Source: Chthoniobacterales bacterium (GTDB lineage Bacteria; Verrucomicrobiota; Verrucomicrobiia; Chthoniobacterales; JACTMZ01). From it: a DNA stretch of 11,904 bases. Positions 1-6,591 of this stretch are shown piece by piece. Numbering within the stretch: position 1 is the stretch's first letter; each line of letters opens with the position of its first letter. A program made the position numbers and the translations under genes. The DNA lies in NCBI GenBank assembly GCA_017853515.1, contig JAFMJK010000050.1:1-11904 (forward strand), read 5' to 3'. Under the pieces are notes generated by a model that searched no databases, was not told the DNA's origin, and worked only from the letters and a program-made list of their open reading frames with translations.

Positions 1-1435
<1,435 letters not shown>

Positions 1436-1459
1436 GGGCTTGGTTTTCTAAAATTCGGT

Positions 1460-1846
1460 TCAGACGGGAAGTGCTTCGAGGCGCGCGCGGACGCTGCCGT
1501 CCCACACGTCGCTGCCGACGCGGACGCGCAGGCCGCCGATCAATTCGGGGCGGACCACGGTGTCGAAAGTGAGATCGTCGCCGTGGGTGCGGGCGATGTC
1601 GGCGCGGAGTTGGTTCATTTCGGATTCGGCGAGCGGGGCCGCGCTCTCGATGACCGCGTGGCGGCGTTCGAGTTCGAGGCGCACGAGGCGCGAGAAGGAC
1701 TGCAATACCGCGAGGTAACCGCGCGGTTTTTCCGAGGCGAGCGTGTCGGTCACGGCGCGGACGCGCGAGGCGTCGAGCTTGCCGTCGGCCATGCAGCTGC
1801 GGAAAAGCGAGCGGGCGGATTTGCGGGCTTCGCGCGGTGAAGTCAT
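1460..1846 (-). CDS. atpH: F1Fo ATP synthase subunit delta, short form
   Basis: Delta subunit (OSCP homologue), the stator link between the b subunits and the top of F1. The start is ATG 1846, overlapping the atpF stop in an ATGA junction, which indicates translational coupling; the product is MTSPREARKSARSLF..., 128 residues. The C-terminal part is typical: RPELIGGLRVRVGSDVWDGS at residues 99-118, then VRARLEAL, matching the conserved GG-x-x-(I/L)R-x-G-D...DGSVR-x-RLE block. Usual length is about 175-180 residues. About 50 residues are missing, all from the N-terminal six-helix domain that contacts the alpha N-terminus. The frame is open further upstream inside atpF, but that extension reads as low-complexity Arg/Ser/Gly sequence and is an out-of-frame shadow of the b subunit. 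Identification rests on the C-terminal block and on position between atpF and atpA. Confidence 0.92.
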   Translation of the reverse strand: MTSPREARKSARSLFRSCMADGKLDASRVRAVTDTLASEKPRGYLAVLQSFSRLVRLELERRHAVIESAAPLAESEMNQLRADIARTHGDDLTFDTVVRPELIGGLRVRVGSDVWDGSVRARLEALPV

Positions 1847-2352
1847 GCCGCGATCTCCTTGATCGTTTCGTCGTTGAGACGTTTCTGGTCGTCGGCGGTG
1901 AGGACTTTGCCGGTGACTTTCGCGGTGGTGGCGGCGACGAGGCCGACCATGGCCGTTTTGACCTCGGCTTCCATCTTGCGGCGGTCCTGCTCGATCGATT
2001 CGTGCGCCTTGCGGATGACGCCCTCGGCCTCGGCAATGGCCTCCTGCACGCGCTTCTCGCGCACGGCTTCGGCGCTGGCGCGGGCTTCGTCGATGAGCGC
2101 TTTGGCTTCGACTTCGGCCTTGGCGAGGACTTCGCGGTAGCGTTTCTCGGCCTCGGCGAGCTGTTGTTTGACTTTCTCGGCGTTCTCCTGCGCCTCGGCA
2201 ATGCGGCGACGGCGCTCGGCGAGGACATTCACGATGGGGCCGAAGGCGAATTTGTTGAGCACCCAGTAGACGAAAATGAAAAGAATGCACTGGGCGATGA
2301 ACTTCGGCCACGTGACGCCGAAGGTGCTCAACAGATCTGTGATAACGTTCAT
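1843..2352 (-). CDS. atpF: F1Fo ATP synthase subunit b
   Basis: Subunit b of the Fo sector, the dimeric peripheral stalk that holds F1 static against the rotor. The product has 169 residues and begins MNVITDLLSTFGVTWPKF. One N-terminal membrane segment (about residues 14-35, FIAQCILFIFVYWVLNKFAF) is followed by FGPI and a long charged, alanine-rich coiled coil (about residues 45-135: ERRRRIAEAQENAEKVKQQL and similar heptads), then a short C-terminal region that would meet delta. Length and layout are typical of bacterial b. The ATG at 2352 is 52 nt after the atpE stop, with a strong GC hairpin in that gap and no clear Shine-Dalgarno. The stop overlaps the atpH start by 4 nt. No second b-type (b') gene is seen. 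Confidence 0.96.
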   Translation of the reverse strand: MNVITDLLSTFGVTWPKFIAQCILFIFVYWVLNKFAFGPIVNVLAERRRRIAEAQENAEKVKQQLAEAEKRYREVLAKAEVEAKALIDEARASAEAVREKRVQEAIAEAEGVIRKAHESIEQDRRKMEAEVKTAMVGLVAATTAKVTGKVLTADDQKRLNDETIKEIAA

Positions 2353-2368
2353 GTTTTCGGAAAAGGGA

Positions 2369-2396
2369 GGCCGCGGCCGCCGGAGCGACCGCGACC
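2369..2396 (-). promoter_or_regulatory. Strong GC hairpin between atpE and atpF
   Basis: In the minus-strand transcript GGTCGCGGTC (2396-2387) can pair along its full length with GGCCGCGGCC (2378-2369): ten base pairs, two of them G-U, around an 8-nt loop. It sits 8 nt after the atpE stop and is followed by a weak pyrimidine run (TCCCTTTTCC), not a true U-tract, so complete termination looks unlikely. A plausible role is mRNA processing or 3' protection that raises atpE expression relative to atpF; this is inference. Confidence 0.5.
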
Positions 2397-2404
2397 GGTG
2401 AGGC

Positions 2405-2647
2405 TTACTGGCCCGCGAAGGCGCGGATCAGGGCGTAAATGGCGATAGCTTCCGCCAACGCCATGCCGATGATGCCGAGGGTCATCACTTTGCCGAAAGC
2501 GCCGGGATTGCGTCCGACGGCTTCGACGGCCTTGGCTCCGACCAGACCGATGCCGATGCCGGCGCCGGCCCCGGCCATGCCGAGGGTGAAACTACCCGTG
2601 ATGCCGCCGGCGGCTGCCGCGGCTTCTGCGAGGATTGGGATGATCAT
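2405..2647 (-). CDS. atpE: F1Fo ATP synthase subunit c, proton-type
   Basis: Subunit c, the two-helix proteolipid that forms the rotating membrane ring. The ATG at 2647 gives 80 residues starting MIIPILAEAAAAAGG; the open frame continues upstream, but that part is an overlap with the atpB tail and has no c-subunit character. Helix 1 carries the glycine-rich packing motif (residues 26-34, GAGAGIGIG). The polar loop is RNP at 46-48, and helix 2 carries the ion-binding Glu66 in LAEAIAIYAL. Compared with the sodium-binding Ilyobacter ring, the helix-1 Gln position is Ile and the Ser after the Glu is Ala, so proton coupling is predicted. The gene is preceded by a C/A-rich leader and followed by a GC hairpin. 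Confidence 0.96.
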   Translation of the reverse strand: MIIPILAEAAAAAGGITGSFTLGMAGAGAGIGIGLVGAKAVEAVGRNPGAFGKVMTLGIIGMALAEAIAIYALIRAFAGQ

Positions 2648-2717
2648 GGTTGTGTGTGTTTTGTTTTGTTGGTTCCGCGCCGCCCACGCTCCAGGCATGG
2701 TCCCGGCGGGAAATTGG

Positions 2718-3620
2718 TCATGCGGCGTGCGGCGCACCGTGCGCTTCGCCATGGTGCTCGTCGCCGTGCTCATCCTCGTCGTGCGAGGTGGAGAGGGTCA
2801 CGTAGACCGCGCAGAGCAGGGTGAAGACCATGGCCTGCAGCAGTCCGACGAGGAGTTCCAGAAAATAGAAAGGAATCGGGATGATCACGCTCATGATGTA
2901 GGCGACGAAGGGAGGCGCCCCGAGCGTTTTGCCCAGCGTGAGCATGGTGGTGAGGAGCGTTTCGCCGGCGAAGACGTTGCCGAAAAGTCGCAGCGAGAGG
3001 GAGACCGGACGGAAGGCGATGGAAACGACTTCGATCAGGCCGACCATGAAAAAGATGGGAGCGAGCGCGATGGCCATGACGCCCTTGAGTCCGCCTTTCA
3101 CGCCGAACATGTGCTTGAGGAATCCGCCCACGCCCATTTCCTGGATCGACCAGAAAAGCCAGAGCGCCATGAAGACGGCGGCCATGGCCAGGGTCATGTT
3201 GAGGTCGGCGGTGGTCGGACGGAGCAGCGGCACTTCGACGCTGGAAAGCGTGAGGAACCCGGTCTTTTCGCCGAAACCGATCGAGCCGACACCGGGCAGC
3301 AGCCCGAACCAGTTTGCGGTGAGGATAAAAAGGAAGAGCGTGGCGAGGAGGGAAAAGATTTTCGAAACCATCTTCGGGCCGACGATTTCCTCGAGCGTGT
3401 CATAGAGCATTTCGACGATCGCCTCGAAGGCGTTTTGTGGACCGTCCGGAACGAGCTTCACGTCGCGGGTCGCGCGGCGGGCGAAGAAGAGGACGACGGC
3501 GACGACGATGAGGCAGACAAAAGCCGAGTTGGTCAGCCATTCCACTCCGCGCAGCACCTCGAGGGGCAATTTTTCCGCGTTGAGCGGAATGCTGGCGGCA
3601 AGTGGTGAATAAAAGCTCAT
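2718..3620 (-). CDS. atpB: F1Fo ATP synthase subunit a
   Basis: Subunit a of Fo, the membrane stator that supplies the two half-channels for ion translocation. The product has 300 residues and begins MSFYSPLAAS at ATG 3620. It shows the conserved block SLSLRLFGNVFAGE at residues 207-220, with the essential Arg211 (E. coli Arg210) and Glu220, and the last-helix Gln262 in LVGLLQAMVFTLL (E. coli Gln252). Several hydrophobic segments are evident (about 33-47, 87-108, 141-158, 184-202, 239-275). The C-terminus ends in a roughly 20-residue tail after residue 279, rich in Asp, Glu and His (six His), which is not part of the core family. It is the first gene of the operon. No atpI-like gene precedes it; the next gene upstream is a sodium symporter. 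Confidence 0.97.
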   Translation of the reverse strand: MSFYSPLAASIPLNAEKLPLEVLRGVEWLTNSAFVCLIVVAVVLFFARRATRDVKLVPDGPQNAFEAIVEMLYDTLEEIVGPKMVSKIFSLLATLFLFILTANWFGLLPGVGSIGFGEKTGFLTLSSVEVPLLRPTTADLNMTLAMAAVFMALWLFWSIQEMGVGGFLKHMFGVKGGLKGVMAIALAPIFFMVGLIEVVSIAFRPVSLSLRLFGNVFAGETLLTTMLTLGKTLGAPPFVAYIMSVIIPIPFYFLELLVGLLQAMVFTLLCAVYVTLSTSHDEDEHGDEHHGEAHGAPHAA

Positions 3621-3627
3621 GGACGAT

Positions 3628-3656
3628 AAAAATGCCGCAAGCGCGAACTCGCGGCA
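3628..3656 (-). promoter_or_regulatory. Hairpin plus U-run in the atp operon leader
   Basis: The minus-strand transcript between the candidate promoter and the atpB ATG contains TGCCGC (3656-3651) and GCGGCA (3638-3633) as a 6-bp stem around a 12-nt loop, followed at once by five T residues (3632-3628). This is the form of a short intrinsic terminator. With the promoter proposed at 3665-3694, transcription would start close to the 5' base of the stem, so it could be an attenuator or a 5' stability hairpin. The stem is short for efficient termination. Confidence 0.4.
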
Positions 3657-3664
3657 GAACGCTT

Positions 3665-3694
3665 CTTATAAGCCTGTCTAATACTCGGACTCAA
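3665..3694 (-). promoter_or_regulatory. Candidate sigma70-type promoter of the atp operon
   Basis: On the minus strand TTGAGT (3694-3689) is followed after 18 nt by TATAAG (3670-3665), four and five matches to the TTGACA/TATAAT consensus. The predicted start is near 3658, giving a leader of about 38 nt before the atpB ATG at 3620. It is the most AT-rich stretch in the neighbourhood and lies between a REPIN-like repeat and the operon, which suits a dedicated promoter. Prediction from sequence only. Confidence 0.5.
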
Positions 3695-3741
3695 GCGCGA
3701 ATTGAGCAGAGAAAGAGCACAAAAATGGCCACTTCCCCGTG

Positions 3742-3818
3742 GTAGGGCCCGCTGGCCCAGCGGGCCGCTTGCTTTGGTTCAACTCAATGCAGCGGTCCGC
3801 TGGGCCAGCGGACCCTAC
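3742..3818. repeat. REPIN-like inverted hairpin pair, class 1 (GGCCCGCTGG stem)
   Basis: Two hairpins in inverted orientation with GTAG at the left foot (3742-3745) and CTAC at the right (3815-3818). The left arm is GTAG followed by a 10-bp perfect stem (GGCCCGCTGG / CCAGCGGGCC). The right arm, read on the minus strand, has GGTCCGCTGG / CCAGCGGACC: one C-G pair has become T-A in both stem halves, a compensatory change. The spacer is about 21 nt (3770-3790). The symporter stop TAG (3817-3815) is part of the right GTAG foot. The element lies between the symporter gene and the atp promoter and may also act as a 3' mRNA stabiliser or terminator. Confidence 0.8.
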
Positions 3819-5320
3819 CGATGAGAAAGGTGGCGCTGTGAACCGAAAAATCGACTCACCCCAAGCCCCACCAGAAGGATAACCAGTGTCCCCACCACCA
3901 CGGTCATGAAAGTGTGGAAGGGGCTTTGCAGATGCTCCGGCCAAGCGGCGGCGCCGGGTGTCAGCGTCATCCAAAGAATGACCAGCACGCCTACCACCAC
4001 AGCCGTCACCGCCGCCGGGTTGCCGGCCCGCTTGGAAATGAGGCCAAGGAGGAAGAGTCCGAGCATGCCGCCGGCAAAAATGCCGGACATGGTCCACCAG
4101 GCATCGAGCGCGGCTTTCACCCCGATCATGGCCAAGGCCACGCCCGTTCCGAGAATACCCCAAACGAGGGACGAAAGGTGCAGCACACGCATCGCCTCGC
4201 GCCCGGTGGCCTGCGGACGGAAAAAACGCTGATACCAATCGGTGAGCAGCAGGGTGGCGGACGAATTCAAGCTCGTGGAGATCGTGCTCATCGCCGCGGA
4301 GAAAATGGCGGCGAGCAGGAGTCCTTTCGCGCCGGGCGGCAACTCGGTGAGGATGAAGTAGGGCAGGATGCGGTCGGCATTCCCCTCGCCTTGCAGATTC
4401 GACGGCAGCAAGTCCGGTTGCGTGCTGTAGAAAACGAAAAGCCCCGTGCCGATGAGGAAAAAGACGGCCGAGACCGGAAGGTAAAGCAGGCCGCCGACCC
4501 ACAAACTGCGCCGGGCCGCAGTCTCCGAGCGCGCCGCCACGTAGCGCTGCACGTAGTTTTGATCGATGCCGAAATTTTGCAGGTTGATGACCAGTCCGTA
4601 GGCCAGCACGACCCAGAAGGTCGATTCGCCGAGCGACGGACCGAAACTGCCGAGGGAAAATTTGTCGTGGGCTATGGCATAGTCCCACCCCGCGGACATC
4701 CCACCGGGCAAGTCGGCGACAAGCAGGAAGAGACAGAGCAGAGCGCCGGCCATGAGAATGATGGCCTGCACCGCGTCGCTCCACATCACGGCGACGATGC
4801 CGCCGAGCATGGTGTAAATGATGACGGACACTCCCGTCAGAATAATAACCCAGTGCATTTCCCATCCGAGGAGCAGGTGGAGAGGCAGCGCCATGAGGAA
4901 CATGACCGATCCCATGCGCGCGAGTTGCGTGAGCAGATAACACACGCCGGCGTAGACGCGCGCCCACGGACCGAAACGCGCTTCGAGATGGCTGTAGGCC
5001 GAGACCTCGCCGGTCGCGCGGTAATACGGCACGAACCAACGCGCCGCGACCCAAACCGCGAGCGGAAGCGACAGACTGAAAACAAATGCATTCCAATTTC
5101 CGGCGAAGGCGCGCCCGGGCAGCGCGAGAAAGCTGATGCTGCTCACATACGTGGCAAGGATAGACAAAGCCACGACCCACCCCGGCGCCACGCCGTCCGC
5201 TTTGGTGAATCCATCCGCGGTGGAACTCTGCCCCGAGCGGTAGAAATACAAACCCACTCCGAGCATCGCGGCGAAATAAAGGCCGAGCACCACCCAGTCG
5301 ACGAGGGGCAGCGAGATCAT
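3815..5320 (-). CDS. Sodium:solute symporter family (SSS) transporter
   Basis: Secondary transporter of the SSS family (LeuT fold), expected to bring a small solute into the cell driven by the sodium gradient. The product has 501 residues, with about 13 hydrophobic segments covering nearly the whole chain. Family marks include GVGLYFYRSG at residues 21-30, MLGGIVAVMWSDAVQAIILM at 171-190, the DQNYVQRY block at 253-260 (the widespread DQ-x-x-VQR motif) and AAMSTISTSLNSSATLLLTD at 342-361, whose Ser/Thr residues align with the Na2 sodium site. The ATG at 5320 has a good GAGGG Shine-Dalgarno 6 nt upstream. It lies 39 nt downstream of the NagZ-like gene, so an amino sugar, sialic acid or muropeptide-type sugar is a reasonable guess, but the family does not reveal its substrate from sequence. 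Its stop codon overlaps a REPIN-like element. Confidence 0.9.
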   Translation of the reverse strand: MISLPLVDWVVLGLYFAAMLGVGLYFYRSGQSSTADGFTKADGVAPGWVVALSILATYVSSISFLALPGRAFAGNWNAFVFSLSLPLAVWVAARWFVPYYRATGEVSAYSHLEARFGPWARVYAGVCYLLTQLARMGSVMFLMALPLHLLLGWEMHWVIILTGVSVIIYTMLGGIVAVMWSDAVQAIILMAGALLCLFLLVADLPGGMSAGWDYAIAHDKFSLGSFGPSLGESTFWVVLAYGLVINLQNFGIDQNYVQRYVAARSETAARRSLWVGGLLYLPVSAVFFLIGTGLFVFYSTQPDLLPSNLQGEGNADRILPYFILTELPPGAKGLLLAAIFSAAMSTISTSLNSSATLLLTDWYQRFFRPQATGREAMRVLHLSSLVWGILGTGVALAMIGVKAALDAWWTMSGIFAGGMLGLFLLGLISKRAGNPAAVTAVVVGVLVILWMTLTPGAAAWPEHLQSPFHTFMTVVVGTLVILLVGLGVSRFFGSQRHLSHR

Positions 5321-5326
5321 TCGGTT

Positions 5327-5331
5327 CCCTC
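5327..5331 (-). promoter_or_regulatory. Shine-Dalgarno of the symporter, inside a heptamer repeat
   Basis: On the minus strand GAGGG (5331-5327) precedes ATG 5320 by 6 nt. It is the edge of the last unit of the four-unit heptamer repeat, so repeat copies carry further GAGG cores upstream. It is one of the few clear ribosome-binding sites in this window and supports the chosen start. Confidence 0.6.
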
Positions 5332-5355
5332 AACCCTCATTCCTCAACCCTCAAC
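5328..5355 (-). repeat. Four tandem heptamers (GTTGAGG) between nagZ-like and symporter genes
   Basis: Read on the minus strand, 5355 to 5328 is GTTGAGG, GTTGAGG, AATGAGG, GTTGAGG: four head-to-tail 7-nt units with one variant. They fill most of the 39-nt gap between the NagZ-like stop and the symporter ATG, and each unit contains a GAGG Shine-Dalgarno core. Copy number change by slippage would leave both reading frames intact but alter the leader. Similar short TTGAGGG-type arrays are, to my memory, scattered in Verrucomicrobiota genomes. Confidence 0.75.
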
Positions 5356-5359
5356 TTTC

Positions 5360-6457
5360 CTAATACAGCTCCACCGGGGAGTGGCTGCCGGCGTCGGTGC
5401 TGCGCTGGTGGGCACGCTCCTCGCCGAGCACGGCGACGCGCAGATCCCAGATGTCGCGGTTGATCGCGTCGAACTCCGCGCGGGAGAAAGCGGTGGCCGG
5501 CTGCATTTTCTTTTTGAAGTCGGCCACGCGATTCAGCGCGGCCTCGAGCAAAGCGGGCGGCTGCGTTTCGAGCGTGGTGCGCGCCTGGTCGAGCATGCGC
5601 ACGCGATGGCAGATCATGAGGAGGTCGTTGCCCGCGGCGAGACCGAGCCCGAGCATTTCGTCGAAGGTCGCCGTGTTGAGGATCGCACCCATGTCGAGGT
5701 CGTCGGTCATGACCAATCCGCCGAAGCCCATGTCCTCGCGGAGCAATCCGTTGATCATGGCGGGCGAGAGCGAGGCCGGGACCACGTCCGATTCCAGCGA
5801 TTTGTAATGGATGTGCCCGATCATCATGCTGTCGACCAGCGGCGCGAAATGACGGAAGACGGCCAGCTCGTGCGCTTCCATCAGCTCGCGCGAACGATCA
5901 ATGACCGGAAACCCGTAGTGCGGATCCTCCCCCGCCATCGAGTAGCCGGGGAAATGTTTGCCGCAGCTGAGAATGCCGCCGCCGCGCAGCGCGCTGTTGA
6001 ATTCTTCCGCATTGGCGATCACCTCAGCCACATCGCGTCCGTAGCAGCGGCCGCGCAGGGAATTGTCCGCCTCGTCGTCGAAGGAAATGTCGAGCACCGG
6101 GCAGAGATCGAGATTGAAGCCGAAGAGCCGGAGAATTTTCGCGGTGATTTCCCCATGGCGGCGGATCAACGCGCGGTCGCCCTTGTCGCGCAACTGCTGC
6201 GCATTGGGCGGTTCCTCGCCGATGAGGCGCAGACGCGAGACGCGCCCGCCTTCCTGGTCGATGGTGATGACCGGTTCGACCTTGGAGATATCGCGCAGAT
6301 CGTCGATCAGCTTACGCAGTTGTTCCGGCTCTTTGATATTGCGTCCGAAGAGGATGAACCCGCCCGGCTGCACGCGGCGGAACATGGCGGCGGTGTCCGC
6401 ATCGAGTTCCGCTCCGGGCACACCGACCAGAAGGAGCTGTCCGACATCGTTCGACAT
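5360..6457 (-). CDS. nagZ: GH3 beta-N-acetylhexosaminidase, NagZ-like
   Basis: Glycoside hydrolase family 3 enzyme of the NagZ branch, which removes beta-N-acetylglucosamine, typically from anhydromuropeptides during cell-wall recycling. The product has 365 residues, no signal peptide and a single TIM-barrel domain, as for cytoplasmic NagZ. Motifs in order: GGFILFGRN (32-40), DQEGGRV (67-73), GKHFPG (166-171), the Asp178-x-His180 acid/base dyad in GEDPHYGFP, and the nucleophile Asp252 in MTDDLDMGAI. Odd point: the usual KHFPGHG...DSH reads KHFPGYSMAGEDPH, with Tyr for the substrate-contact His and Pro for Ser, although the dyad is kept. The ATG at 6457 is the first usable start after an in-frame stop. 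No clear Shine-Dalgarno is seen. The gene precedes the symporter by 39 nt, so they are likely co-transcribed. NagZ activity, rather than another GH3 hexosaminidase or phosphorylase activity, is an inference. Confidence 0.88.
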   Translation of the reverse strand: MSNDVGQLLLVGVPGAELDADTAAMFRRVQPGGFILFGRNIKEPEQLRKLIDDLRDISKVEPVITIDQEGGRVSRLRLIGEEPPNAQQLRDKGDRALIRRHGEITAKILRLFGFNLDLCPVLDISFDDEADNSLRGRCYGRDVAEVIANAEEFNSALRGGGILSCGKHFPGYSMAGEDPHYGFPVIDRSRELMEAHELAVFRHFAPLVDSMMIGHIHYKSLESDVVPASLSPAMINGLLREDMGFGGLVMTDDLDMGAILNTATFDEMLGLGLAAGNDLLMICHRVRMLDQARTTLETQPPALLEAALNRVADFKKKMQPATAFSRAEFDAINRDIWDLRVAVLGEERAHQRSTDAGSHSPVELY

Positions 6458-6520
6458 GGGCGTCCAGAAACCAGATCCGGTCGTGGGTGTCGATGCGAAA
6501 AGCCATGTTCATCCACGCTT

Positions 6521-6589
6521 GTAGCGGCGGTCTGTGACCGCCGGATCAAAGTTGGAAAGAAGGCACCAACGGTCACAGACCGCCGCTAC
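6521..6589. repeat. REPIN-like inverted hairpin pair, class 2 (CGGCGGTC stem), copy A
   Basis: The left arm is GTAG (6521-6524) then stem CGGCGGTC / GACCGCCG with a TGT loop. The right arm, on the minus strand, has GTAG (CTAC 6586-6589) and the same stem, but two distal G-C pairs are G-T (wobble in RNA), so pairing is kept. The spacer is about 25-29 nt. The segment 6517-6544 is identical to 8497-8524 over 28 nt. The right foot is 2 nt beyond the recQ stop, and the left foot is 63 nt before the nagZ-like start. Confidence 0.85.
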
Positions 6590-6591
6590 AA

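Noticed and set aside
2405..2773. Longer 122-residue AtpE starting inside atpB
   Set aside because: The extra 42 N-terminal residues are the overlap with the atpB tail and leader in another frame, with no c-subunit character. ATG 2647 gives the usual 80-residue proteolipid.
3742..3818. Ordinary rho-independent terminator of the symporter gene
   Set aside because: The stem is strong but there is no U-tract on the minus strand, and the GTAG-footed double hairpin matches the other three elements. A terminator-like side effect remains possible.
3678..5333. 551-residue minus-strand frame overlapping the symporter in another frame
   Set aside because: Arg/His/Ala-rich shadow of the symporter, without hydrophobic segments or family motifs; it reads through the REPIN-like element.
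6312..6512. 66-residue minus-strand frame beginning MNMAFRIDTHDRIWF, as an alternative N-terminus of the NagZ-like protein
   Set aside because: The first 20 codons look coding-like, but the frame is one base off the enzyme frame and degenerates into Arg-rich sequence within it. The enzyme from ATG 6457 already begins with the normal family N-terminus. A frameshift cannot be wholly excluded.
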